Of a stretch of 64,000 bases of DNA, positions 46,407 through 54,706 are shown one piece after another. The DNA is from Psychrobacter glacincola (GTDB lineage: Bacteria > Pseudomonadota > Gammaproteobacteria > Pseudomonadales > Moraxellaceae). Below the pieces are notes generated by a model, which was given only the letters and a program-made list of their open reading frames with translations, made no database searches and was not told the origin of the DNA. The stretch spans positions 114,718 to 178,717 of the forward strand of contig LIQB01000008.1 in NCBI GenBank assembly GCA_001411745.2, written 5' to 3'. Position numbers and translations under genes: made by a program. The stretch's first letter is position 1; each line of letters opens with the position of its first letter.

Positions 46407-46911
46407 AGTCGGTCTCTATAAATAAGCACGGTACTAACGCCGTAAAAAGTATAAGGGAAACAAAATGATACAGGCAGAGCTTATCAAAATAGTCTTTTAT
46501 CATTGTAGACTATCTCGTCATTGGGTCAATTATGTTAAGTATCTACATAGTCAATTGTTGATAGTAATCAAGACATAACAATCAAGACGTAGTAAGACAT
46601 TGAAATTAATAAAGATTATTAGTAGCAAAGATTATCAGGTGAACGATAAATAAAGACAAAAGACAGCCTATTCCTAGCTCAGTCCCAGTTCATTGCATAA
46701 GTCTTCTTCACCAAAATCCCTTGCTTAAAACTTATTCAGCCAATGAAAAAATGACCAAATATGTTGTCATATTGAATGCATTAAGATACGACCATTATAG
46801 TTGGAACAATCACTCGTAAAAACTAATGATACATACGCCCTACAGTTTAGACTTGTATTTATGGGGTAATTTGTCATTATTAAGACAACTCTACTAATAA
46901 AGGAATCCATC
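46407..46911. other. Intergenic region between the RND operon and the Lys-rich gene
   Basis: 505 bp, A/T-rich. Contains two copies of AATCAAGAC near 46567-46600 and the inverted repeat TTGTC...GACAA at 46871-46888 in the leader of the small gene. No coding or RNA feature is clear. Confidence 0.5.
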
Positions 46912-47040
46912 ATGGCTAATAAATCAGACGTAAAGAAGCTTAAGCAAGAAATTAAAGATACCAAAGCAAAGATTAAGCAGAAAAAGAAAGACCTCAAAGA
47001 TCTTAAGAAGTCATTGAAAAAGTCGAAAAAAGCCAAATAG
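46912..47040 (+). CDS. 42-residue lysine-rich coiled-coil protein
   Basis: A short gene with AAAGGA 7 bases before its ATG, its own terminator and no overlap. 42 residues, 19 of them Lys, with the rest mostly Asp, Leu, Ile and Ser. Heptad-like spacing of Leu/Ile (L10, I14, I22, L28, L31, L35) suggests one amphipathic helix or coiled coil. The extreme basic charge suggests nucleic-acid or acidic-partner binding, as in histone-H1-like tails; that is inference. I do not recognise a family. Confidence 0.75.
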   Translation: MANKSDVKKLKQEIKDTKAKIKQKKKDLKDLKKSLKKSKKAK

Positions 47041-47079
47041 CTTTGTTTCGAGATGATGGTTTTACGTCAAAAAATAGAA

Positions 47080-47107
47080 GAGGATAGCGTTGGCTGTCCT
47101 CTTTTTT
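47080..47107 (+). terminator. Terminator of the Lys-rich gene
   Basis: GAGGATAGC, GTTG loop, GCTGTCCTC (9 bp with one G-T pair), then TTTTTT. 40 bases after the stop. Confidence 0.85.
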
Positions 47108-47115
47108 GCTATTAA

Positions 47116-47171
47116 TTTAGCCATTTTTAGCCCATTTAGAGGATAATCGATTGAGTTGGCTATACGCCTTA
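47116..47171. repeat. Diverged MITE end forming the 3' end of recG
   Basis: The minus strand from 47171 aligns without gaps to the left end of the 8271 element over about 56 bases, with roughly 46 identities (shared TCAATCGATTAT, TCTAAATGG and CTAAAAATGGCTAAA). The terminal TAGGGCGTG has become TAAGGCGTA. Its first three bases, TAA, are the recG stop codon. Confidence 0.7.
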
Positions 47172-49535
47172 GGCATTAGTATAACGACTCGCCTCAGGCA
47201 TCCAGCGGTGAATCAGTTGGCTCACATCTGCCTTGCGTGCAGGATCTGCAATTAGATGTTTTGCTAAACGCTGAGCAATGGCAAACAGCTGCTCGTCACG
47301 TATCAGATCAGCCAAATAATAACCGACGTTACCCGTTTGACGTTTGCCTAATAACTCACCGGGACCACGCAATTCCAAATCTTTTTGCGCAATGACAAAA
47401 CCATCAGTGCTATCACGCAGGACATTTAAGCGCTCTGTACCTGTCTCTGATAATGGCTTTTGGTATAACAGTACGCAATAGCTTTTGGTTGAGCCACGCC
47501 CGACTCGCCCGCGCAGCTGATGTAATTGCGATAGACCTAATCGTTCGGCATTTTCAATGACCATTAACGATGCATTAGGGACATCGACCCCAACTTCAAT
47601 GACCGTTGTGGCAATCAGCAAATCCAAATTGCCAGCTTTAAATTCTTGCATGATGGCTTGTTTGTCAACGGATTTCATCTTGCCATGGACAAGACCAATG
47701 CGAATATTCAAGCGCTCATTTAAATCCTCATAAGTGGCTTCAGCGGCTTGCGCATCCAGCACACTAGACGCTTCGACCAACGAGCAAACCCAGTACGCTT
47801 GTCTACCCGCTTCACAATTAACCGCAATACGTTCGATCACCTCATCGCGTCGATTACGGTCAATGGTCACCGTAGTAATTGGCGTACGCCCCGGTGGCAA
47901 TTCATCGATAATCGAGGTATCCATATCACCGTAAACGCTCATTGCGAGCGTGCGCGGAATCGGGGTAGCGGTCATAATCAGCTGATGCGGTGTGCTATTC
48001 GCCACACCTTTATTGGTCAGTGCCATACGCTGCTCAACACCAAAGCGATGCTGTTCATCGATAATAACTAAGCCCAATTTGGCAAACTGCACCTGCTCTT
48101 GAAACAACGCATGAGTACCGACGACCACTTGCACCGCGTTTTCTGCGACTGCTTCCAACGCTTCGCGGCGCTGCTTTGCCGTTTGTTTCCCAGCAAGCCA
48201 GCCGACACCGATACCTAACGGCTCAAACCATTGTTTGAAATTGACCAAATGCTGCTCTGCTAAAATCTCTGTGGGTGCCATAACAGCCACTTGCCAACCA
48301 CTATCTAGCGCATAACCCGCCGCACCTGCTGCGACCAGAGTCTTGCCCGCGCCAACATCACCTTGCACCAACCGCAGCATTGGGATGGACGTTGCCATAT
48401 CAGCCGTAATATCTTTCATGACTCGTTGCTGTGCACCCGTTAAATCAAACGGCAATGTGGCAAATAGCTTATCAGCCAATGGACTTTGCGTGGCACATTT
48501 GGGTGCTTTATGCTGATGCAGTTGCTGACGACGATATAACAAGCTGAGCTGATGGGCGGTTAATTCTTCAATAATCAAACGCTGGCATGCCGCATGAGTA
48601 CGGGCACTTAACTGGGTGAGTAGCTGATATTGTCGTCCTGCGTCGGTATAAGTCGGCGGTGTATGCAGTAATACTAAGGCTTCAAATATCGTCAGATTAT
48701 AGACGTTGTTATTAACTGTTCTATTAGCGACTGTATGGATATCACTGTTTGTATTATTATTGGCATCATAGACATTGGCTTTATTGACACTACTAACGCT
48801 ATGACCAGTCGTATTATCTGGCACACTACGCGCCAGTGTCGAGAATATATCTTCTGGATACTCTACCTCTGTTATCGGTATTTTAGCCGGTTCAAAAGGT
48901 GCTAATGGCAAGTCAGCCACGACTGCAAAATCTGTAGGAGTAAACAGCGTCATTGGTAAGCCTTCACTGCGAACCGTCTGTAATGCCAGCTTAATTAAGG
49001 TACGCAGCTTATTTTGATGCAAACCTTTGACACTTGGATAAATAGGCTGCAAACCGGTATTTACTACCGCCTCATTACTACTGATAATTTGATATTCAGG
49101 ATGGTGGATTTGCTTACCATAACGACTCACTTTCACTTCGCCAAATAATTGCAGCTGTGTTCCTAAGCTCATGGTTTGTGCAAGACCACGATAAACCTTA
49201 AAAAACCGTAGCGATATGGTGCCCGTATCATCATCTACCACGACCGTCATACCGCTGCGCTTGGTATCGACGTGTACCACACGCCCATTAATTAACGCAG
49301 ACTGTCCGTGCCCCACCTCTGCTATGGACAGCAATCGGCTACGATCTTCATAATCACGTGGCAGATGCAGCAATAAATCAAATATTCGTTTAATATTCAA
49401 TTGTGCTAACTGTTCTGCGACTTTTAATCCCACACCCGCCAGTGCCGTCACTGGCATATCTAGCGCTGAGAGTGGCAGCTCAGACCTAAAGTGCTCTGTT
49501 GGGCTAGTTAAAGAAGCGTTCACTGATACTGACAT
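47169..49535 (-). CDS. recG: ATP-dependent DNA helicase RecG
   Basis: Reverses stalled replication forks and moves Holliday junctions. 788 residues against 693 in E. coli. The wedge domain covers the N-terminal third; the helicase has GDVGAGKT (Walker A), DEQHRFGV (DEAH-type box), TATPIPRTLAMS and QLRGRVGRG. An Asn/Ser/Val-rich insertion of about 50 residues near 240-290 (around NNNTNSD) interrupts the wedge and is probably a disordered loop. ATG 49535 has AGGA 6 bases upstream. The stop codon coincides with the end of a MITE remnant, so the last residues may have been changed by its insertion. Confidence 0.95.
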   Translation of the reverse strand: MSVSVNASLTSPTEHFRSELPLSALDMPVTALAGVGLKVAEQLAQLNIKRIFDLLLHLPRDYEDRSRLLSIAEVGHGQSALINGRVVHVDTKRSGMTVVVDDDTGTISLRFFKVYRGLAQTMSLGTQLQLFGEVKVSRYGKQIHHPEYQIISSNEAVVNTGLQPIYPSVKGLHQNKLRTLIKLALQTVRSEGLPMTLFTPTDFAVVADLPLAPFEPAKIPITEVEYPEDIFSTLARSVPDNTTGHSVSSVNKANVYDANNNTNSDIHTVANRTVNNNVYNLTIFEALVLLHTPPTYTDAGRQYQLLTQLSARTHAACQRLIIEELTAHQLSLLYRRQQLHQHKAPKCATQSPLADKLFATLPFDLTGAQQRVMKDITADMATSIPMLRLVQGDVGAGKTLVAAGAAGYALDSGWQVAVMAPTEILAEQHLVNFKQWFEPLGIGVGWLAGKQTAKQRREALEAVAENAVQVVVGTHALFQEQVQFAKLGLVIIDEQHRFGVEQRMALTNKGVANSTPHQLIMTATPIPRTLAMSVYGDMDTSIIDELPPGRTPITTVTIDRNRRDEVIERIAVNCEAGRQAYWVCSLVEASSVLDAQAAEATYEDLNERLNIRIGLVHGKMKSVDKQAIMQEFKAGNLDLLIATTVIEVGVDVPNASLMVIENAERLGLSQLHQLRGRVGRGSTKSYCVLLYQKPLSETGTERLNVLRDSTDGFVIAQKDLELRGPGELLGKRQTGNVGYYLADLIRDEQLFAIAQRLAKHLIADPARKADVSQLIHRWMPEASRYTNA

Positions 49536-49806
49536 CAAGGATCCTAACGATATTATTTTTAATTTTCATATACTCATTCAAATATTTTCAATATACCGTA
49601 GATGATGACAGTTTTATAAAAAAGCTGTCATCAACAGGACACATCAAAACACCGACTCATTTCATTATAGCTGACAATACAATTGCTTATGCTCAGCTAT
49701 TTAGTAATACTGCGTCAAAAAGCCTAAAAGTCAAACGGCTCATTTGTATCATGTCAATAACTGATGTCTTATTTTCCGTATTATCGTCATTTTATAAGGT
49801 GTTTTT

Positions 49807-50823
49807 ATGTTCCCTCCTGCCCAGTATCGACCACCTATTCATAGTCTAAGAGTGCGACATAGTATGAGAGTGCTATGCACCAGCTTAATTGCCGTACTCG
49901 GATTATCTATCAGCGCTTGTAACACTCTAACGCCAGCGCAGCCGTTACTTGAAGCACCTGAAATAGCGCCACTTAATGTGGCGTTAGTATTGGGCGGCGG
50001 TGGTGCCAAAGGCTTCGCCCATGTCGGGGTGATTAAAGCACTAGAAGCAAATGGTATTAAGCCCACGCTCATCGTTGGCACCAGCGTCGGCAGCTTGGTT
50101 GGTGGCCTATATGCGAGCGGTTACACACCAATACAGCTTGAGCAACTGGCACTGACCACTACAGATAGCGAATTGACAGATTTTGTCTTATCCAATCAAG
50201 GTGTCATCGAGGGTATCAAACTCAAGAACTTTATCAACGATAAAGTCGATGGACGAGTAATAGAGGATTTTCCTATCCGCTTTGCAGCAGTCGCGGCGGA
50301 GAAACATACTTTGAAAAAAGCCATTTTTACCACTGGTGATGCGGGGCTTGCCGTTCAAGCATCCTGTAGCGTACCGAATATTTTTATTGCGCCGCGCATT
50401 CCCGAAAAGGTCGGTAAAAAATATATCGATGGTGGCGTGGTCAGCCTAGTACCTGTCGATAGCGCTCATGACTTGGGTGCTGACATTGTTATTGCCATTG
50501 ATGTGACAGATACTGGTATTAACAATATTAGCGGTGTCTCTACACTTGATAAAAAATTAAACCTCAACGGATTAAGCAGTTTTTGGGGATTTTTGGAGAG
50601 TAATGTTGTAGCTCCGCCAAGCACCAATCGTGCCTCATCGATGCAGCGTGAACGAGATCGTGCTGATGTGCTGATTACGCCTGCGGTCAGTCATATCAGC
50701 TCACTAGATACCAGCCAGCGCCGTGCTCTCATCGCTGCAGGATCGCAAGCCACTACCGCACAGATGGCTGCCATCAAGCAATTAATCAAAGAAAAATCTA
50801 GCCGAAAATACGCGACGCTTTAA
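49807..50823 (+). CDS. Patatin-like phospholipase lipoprotein (RssA-like)
   Basis: 338 residues. An N-terminal extension then a lipoprotein signal with lipobox LSISAC (Cys near residue 38). The patatin domain follows: oxyanion hole GGGGAKG, nucleophile elbow GTSVGS (Ser near 98), and the catalytic Asp in DGGVVS near 217. Such lipoproteins hydrolyse phospholipids or lysophospholipids in the envelope. ATG 49807 has AAGG 8 bases upstream; an ATG at 49864 gives a shorter, more usual signal. Divergent from recG; terminator at 50866. Confidence 0.88.
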   Translation: MFPPAQYRPPIHSLRVRHSMRVLCTSLIAVLGLSISACNTLTPAQPLLEAPEIAPLNVALVLGGGGAKGFAHVGVIKALEANGIKPTLIVGTSVGSLVGGLYASGYTPIQLEQLALTTTDSELTDFVLSNQGVIEGIKLKNFINDKVDGRVIEDFPIRFAAVAAEKHTLKKAIFTTGDAGLAVQASCSVPNIFIAPRIPEKVGKKYIDGGVVSLVPVDSAHDLGADIVIAIDVTDTGINNISGVSTLDKKLNLNGLSSFWGFLESNVVAPPSTNRASSMQRERDRADVLITPAVSHISSLDTSQRRALIAAGSQATTAQMAAIKQLIKEKSSRKYATL

Positions 50824-50865
50824 GTGCCTTGCAACGGCGTACCAAGATTTCTTGTTAACAACCCA

Positions 50866-50902
50866 TAAAAAAGCACCACAGCAACGAGCCGTGATGCTTT
50901 TT
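50866..50902. terminator. Bidirectional terminator after the patatin gene
   Basis: AAAAAGCA-CAC-GC arms around AACGA with one mismatch, flanked by A and T runs. Serves the patatin gene (plus) and the secreted-protein gene ending at 50974 (minus). Confidence 0.8.
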
Positions 50903-50973
50903 GTGATTAAACGAATATTAAGCCGGTATTAAATAAATCACACTGATAAAATACTTAATACTAAATGACTGGC

Positions 50974-51570
50974 TTATTTCACACGTGCACGGTATTTAAC
51001 CACTACGGTGTCATTAAGGCCAACACCCTCTAAATCCCAGCGTACCGCTTTATAATATTTTAATGGAATTTCTTGCAGTTGGTTATCCACTTTTCCACGT
51101 AATGGCATACGGGCAAAAGTATTGCCGTCTGCACTGCCGTATGGAAATTCAGGTGATACTGTACGCAATAACTCTACCTGCTCAGGGATACTCATCGTCA
51201 CGGTCATTTTTCGGACGCGATCTGCATTGGTATTGGTAAAATAGCCTTGGTACTCCAAGACATTACCTGATTGCAGGCGCGTACTAGCATTCACCGGAGC
51301 CAAAACCTCTTGACCATTTGCATCAACGCTAATCAATGACGCGGTAATTTTACTATTGACGGCTTGTGCACTCGAGTTACTACTCTTAGTAGCATTGGTC
51401 TGTACAGCTGCCGAACTATCAACGGCTTGTTCTGGCGTCGGTAGCATTGCCGAGGCTTGCGTCACTACCATCGCACCGATGAGCGTACCAGCCACAACGT
51501 GGAATAAGCGATGTCCGCTCCAAGCACTAAATGGGCTAGCAAATTGGTTACTTTTTTTCATGGTTTTCAT
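50974..51570 (-). CDS. Secreted protein of unknown function with a DUF11-like beta domain
   Basis: 198 residues. Basic N-terminus and hydrophobic stretch near 22-41 ending SASA, a signal peptide; then a Ser/Ala/Asn-rich linker (45-75) and a beta-rich domain with YQGYFTNTNADRVRKMTVTMSIPE, resembling the conserved DUF11 repeat of surface proteins, ending VRWDLEGVGLNDTVVVKYRA. Two ATGs three codons apart are possible starts. Alone on the minus strand. Likely periplasmic or exported; role unknown. Confidence 0.7.
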   Translation of the reverse strand: MKTMKKSNQFASPFSAWSGHRLFHVVAGTLIGAMVVTQASAMLPTPEQAVDSSAAVQTNATKSSNSSAQAVNSKITASLISVDANGQEVLAPVNASTRLQSGNVLEYQGYFTNTNADRVRKMTVTMSIPEQVELLRTVSPEFPYGSADGNTFARMPLRGKVDNQLQEIPLKYYKAVRWDLEGVGLNDTVVVKYRARVK

Positions 51571-51676
51571 TATCCCTGGTTAATATGTCGGTAAAACGCA
51601 GCTGGTAAAACTTGAATGACTTTTGGTATATATTAAATCGTCTACAGGCAGCACAATTTAGACGGAACATACCCAC

Positions 51677-51704
51677 TTATAAGAAACATGTTATAAGAAA
51701 CATG
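51677..51704. repeat. 14-base tandem direct repeat
   Basis: TTATAAGAAACATG occurs twice in immediate succession. Each copy has a TATAA core. Probably slippage; regulatory meaning unknown. Confidence 0.6.
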
Positions 51705-51854
51705 ACTCATTATAAATGGTCGACTGTTATAGTATTGGCAGACCTAGTATCGCTGCTGATTGTAGTGACAGCTAATGGCAAGCGCTGCATGCGTCTATGC
51801 TGCTGGCGTCTATCTTGTCATAGCTAGTAAGCTTAGCGTATAAAATTCTTATTT

Positions 51855-51959
51855 TTATTGATTATCTTCGTTCATCGCCTGTAAAGCAATAGCGCTTAGC
51901 ATAGCAAAAAGTGTTTGTACGTACACTAACCCCGTGTTGAGGTTGTGTATATCGTCCAT
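51855..51959 (-). CDS. Possible 34-residue membrane micropeptide
   Basis: An ATG frame giving an acidic start (MDDIHNLN), an 18-residue hydrophobic centre (GLVYVQTLFAMLSAIALQ) and an acidic end (MNEDNQ), a layout typical of small single-helix membrane proteins. No clear ribosome site is seen, and the frame stays open for 14 further codons upstream. It lies on the strand opposite argA in its promoter region. Confidence 0.3.
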   Translation of the reverse strand: MDDIHNLNTGLVYVQTLFAMLSAIALQAMNEDNQ

Positions 51960-52092
51960 CCGTGATAAAAATTGATTGATACTACTGAAATAAAAGATAG
52001 CTCATAACGGCGTTTTTTGCTATGGTAATTCTTTAGCGATAGGCATTTTTTGCTACGCCCCTTTTCTTATTCTCACTACTATTGCCCTTATT

Positions 52093-53415
52093 ATGACTAC
52101 TAGCGCCATGCCCCAAATCAACCCTGAATACGTCCATTGGTTCCGTAACTCTGCCCCCTACATCAATACCCATCGCGGCAAAACGTTCGTGATTATGTTT
52201 GGTGGTGAGGCGGTCAATCATCCAAATTTCAGCACCCTTATTCATGATTTTGCGCTACTGCATAGCTTAGGTATCAAGCTGGTATTGGTACATGGAGCGC
52301 GACCGCAAATCGAAAAGAACTTGAAAGATGCTGACATTACATCCCCACTGCATCAAGACATTCGAATTACACCGCGCGTGGCGATGCCTGCTATTTTACA
52401 AGCGGTAGGGGCTATTCGCCTGCAACTCGAAGCGCAGCTGTCGATGGGACTGGCCAATTCACCTATGTATGGTTCACGCATCGATGCCATTTCAGGCAAT
52501 TTTGTGACCGCACGTCCTTACGGTATTCGTGATGGTATCGATTACCAAATGACTGGCGAAGTGCGCTCTATCGATGTTGAGGCCATCAAAAACAACCTGC
52601 TACACGACCATATTGTGATTTTAGGCTCAATGGGTTATTCAGCGACTGGTGAAGTCTTTAATTTGCTAGCTGAAGACGTGGCGCTCAGTGCAGCTGTGGC
52701 ACTGGGTGCTGATAAGCTTATCTTCTTAGGTGAAGAAGCAGGCATCAATGACGATGATCGCTTATTAAGGGAGATGATTCCTAATGAAGTCGATCGCTTC
52801 TTACGTGATCGTGATTTAAATTGCGAGATCAATTATTTCTTAAATTGCGCCAGTTTGGCTTGCCGCCAAGGCGTCCATCGCACCCATATTATCTCGTATG
52901 CCAAAGACGGTGCCTTATTAGAAGAGCTATTCACTCGTGATGGCTCTGGTACTCTTATCAGCCATGACCCTTACGAAGAGATTCGTCGTGCCAATATTGA
53001 CGATGTGGTCGGACTGATTGAGCTATTATCACCGCTAGAAGAGCAAGGCATATTAGTCAGCCGCTCACGCGAACGCTTAGAGCAAGAGATTGATAATTAT
53101 AGTGTCATCGAGCGTGATGGTATGATTTTGGGCTGCGCAGCGCTATATCCATTGGATGCAGAATCAGCAGAAGTTGCCTGTGTCGCCGTACATCCCGATT
53201 ATCGTAGCGGTAGTCGCGGTGCGGACTTACTGGCATTTTTAGAGCAACAAGCGCGCAGTCATGGTCTGCACAAGTTGTTTGTATTAACGACACGGACGGC
53301 ACATTGGTTCGTCGAGCAAGGCTTTGCCGAAGTCGAGGCCAGCGCGTTACCTGCATCGCGTCAAGAAAAATACCATAATGGTCGTAATTCTAAAGTCTTT
53401 CAAAAAACTCTTTAG
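52093..53415 (+). CDS. argA: N-acetylglutamate synthase
   Basis: Acetylates glutamate with acetyl-CoA, the first step of arginine synthesis. 440 residues. N-terminal amino-acid-kinase domain (about 20-290; FVIMFGGEAV, LVLVHGARPQIE) that senses arginine but has lost kinase activity, and C-terminal GNAT domain (about 295-440; VACVAVHPDYRSGSRGADLLAFLE with the acetyl-CoA loop, and LTTRTAHWFVEQGF). This is the classical ArgA of gamma-proteobacteria. Single gene with a strong terminator. Confidence 0.95.
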   Translation: MTTSAMPQINPEYVHWFRNSAPYINTHRGKTFVIMFGGEAVNHPNFSTLIHDFALLHSLGIKLVLVHGARPQIEKNLKDADITSPLHQDIRITPRVAMPAILQAVGAIRLQLEAQLSMGLANSPMYGSRIDAISGNFVTARPYGIRDGIDYQMTGEVRSIDVEAIKNNLLHDHIVILGSMGYSATGEVFNLLAEDVALSAAVALGADKLIFLGEEAGINDDDRLLREMIPNEVDRFLRDRDLNCEINYFLNCASLACRQGVHRTHIISYAKDGALLEELFTRDGSGTLISHDPYEEIRRANIDDVVGLIELLSPLEEQGILVSRSRERLEQEIDNYSVIERDGMILGCAALYPLDAESAEVACVAVHPDYRSGSRGADLLAFLEQQARSHGLHKLFVLTTRTAHWFVEQGFAEVEASALPASRQEKYHNGRNSKVFQKTL

Positions 53416-53434
53416 ATGCTCAATTTTTAATCAT

Positions 53435-53468
53435 AAAAAAGCCCTCATAATATTATGAGGGCTTTTTT
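53435..53468. terminator. Terminator between argA and the FKBP gene
   Basis: A perfect palindrome: AAAAAAGCCCTCATAAT joined directly to its reverse complement. Works for argA (plus) and, from the other side, for the FKBP gene ending at 53514. Confidence 0.93.
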
Positions 53469-53513
53469 ATGACTTTATTTTTTAACACTGTTCACTAGGG
53501 TGTGTACTAAGTA

Positions 53514-54245
53514 TTATTTTACTTTTAACAGCTCAACCGTAAAGATAAGCGTGCTGTTAGGCTCGATACCTGCGTTACCCGCTTCGCCATAAGCAATATC
53601 TGATGGGATATAAAACTCGTATTTACCGCCCTCTTTCATCAGCTGTAGACCTTCTGTCCAGCCAGCGATGACTTGGTTCAACGGGAACTCAATTGGCTCA
53701 CCGCGCTCATAAGAGCTATCAAATACCGTACCATCGATTAACTTACCTTCGTAGTTTACTTCAACCACGTCAGTCGCTTTTGGTGATTTACCCGTACCTG
53801 CGGTGATAACTTTGTACTGTAAGCCAGAAGCCGTTTCTTTGACACCTTCTTTTTTAGCGTTTTCTGCTAAGAATGCAGCGCCTTTGGTTTTGTTTTCTCC
53901 AGCTTTTGTTTCCATGTCTTTAACGAACTTTTCTTCTTGCTCTTTTTGATAAGTCGTCAATACTTCCTGCATTTGTTCTTGGGTCAATGCTGATTCATTG
54001 CCTTCATAACCATCACGGAAGCCTTTTTCAAAGGTATCAAGATTCAGGTCACCGACCGCTTCTTTGTTACCTTCAGCCATCATGAAGCCTAAGCTATAAC
54101 CTACTTTTTCATTTGCTGAGCTTTGCTCGGTGATTGAAACGCTTTTAGCAGCGGTCTCTTGGTTACCGTTATTTGTGCTACAGCCTGTTACTAACAACAT
54201 AGCACTAGCAAGTGCACCAACGCTTAAAGTAGTGATTTTTTTCAT
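53514..54245 (-). CDS. FKBP-type peptidyl-prolyl isomerase lipoprotein (FkpA/Mip type)
   Basis: 243 residues. Lipoprotein signal with lipobox VTGC (Cys near 22). The N-terminal dimerisation domain (about 45-135) contains VGYSLGFMMAEGN and a long Lys/Glu helix; the FKBP catalytic domain (about 140-243) contains GTVFDSSYERGEP, AGWTEGLQLMKEGGKYEFYIP and LIFTVELLKVK. Catalyses proline isomerisation and acts as a periplasmic or envelope chaperone. Related forms are Mip and FkpA, but these are usually soluble or surface lipoproteins. Single gene, divergent from the channel gene. Confidence 0.9.
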   Translation of the reverse strand: MKKITTLSVGALASAMLLVTGCSTNNGNQETAAKSVSITEQSSANEKVGYSLGFMMAEGNKEAVGDLNLDTFEKGFRDGYEGNESALTQEQMQEVLTTYQKEQEEKFVKDMETKAGENKTKGAAFLAENAKKEGVKETASGLQYKVITAGTGKSPKATDVVEVNYEGKLIDGTVFDSSYERGEPIEFPLNQVIAGWTEGLQLMKEGGKYEFYIPSDIAYGEAGNAGIEPNSTLIFTVELLKVK

Positions 54246-54706
54246 AAAGTACTCTCAAATTGTAAGGATAGTGGCGAGATGTCACATGTTCCTATAATAA
54301 CAAATCTTAGTTTTAGGAACCATGTTTGCCGTCAAATTATCGGGCGAATGTACAGTCTATGTTAATATTTCTCATCATAATAACAAGTTATCACACAAAT
54401 ACAGTAACACGTTAAGCTTTCTATCTTTAAATCCACTAATACATCAGCTAAGCTAAATTAGTTAAGGTGATAAGTAACCGAGTGTACGTCTTTATCATGG
54501 ATGATTAACATTGGTAGTAGAACAATTAACACGAGGGAAACCAACGTTTTTTGATAAGGTTACCTACTCAAAAATTATAATATCACCGCATAACTTACCT
54601 TAAAAATACTATTAATTATAACCATCTATGTATTGGTTTCGCTCAACAATAGCTGTACTAATGATATTGTTGAGTGGCTTTCGTATGATGATTAAAGGAG
54701 GATAAG
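54246..54706. other. Divergent intergenic region FKBP gene / channel gene
   Basis: 461 bp, A/T-rich. An imperfect inverted repeat pairs CATGTTCCTA (54285-54294) with TAGGAACCATG (54314-54324) near the FKBP start. No other feature seen. Confidence 0.45.

Larger units (their letters stand above)
51571..52092. other. Intergenic region upstream of argA
   Basis: 522 bp. Contains a 14-base tandem duplication (TTATAAGAAACATG at 51677 and 51691) and a small minus-strand frame (51855-51959). The argA start has no clear ribosome site. No RNA gene was recognised. Confidence 0.5.

Noticed and set aside
46767..47036. 89-residue minus-strand frame
   Set aside because: It is the antisense shadow of the Lys-rich gene at 46912-47040; the poly-Phe/Leu content comes from reading Lys codons backwards, and it has no ribosome site.
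51612..51827. 71-residue plus-strand frame with a hydrophobic stretch
   Set aside because: No ribosome site, Cys/Arg-rich unlikely C-terminus, and it spans a tandem duplication; looks like chance.
53495..53512. TAGGGTGTGTACTAA, similar to the MITE end
   Set aside because: Only about 11 of 15 bases match and nothing beyond the end aligns, so chance is more likely.
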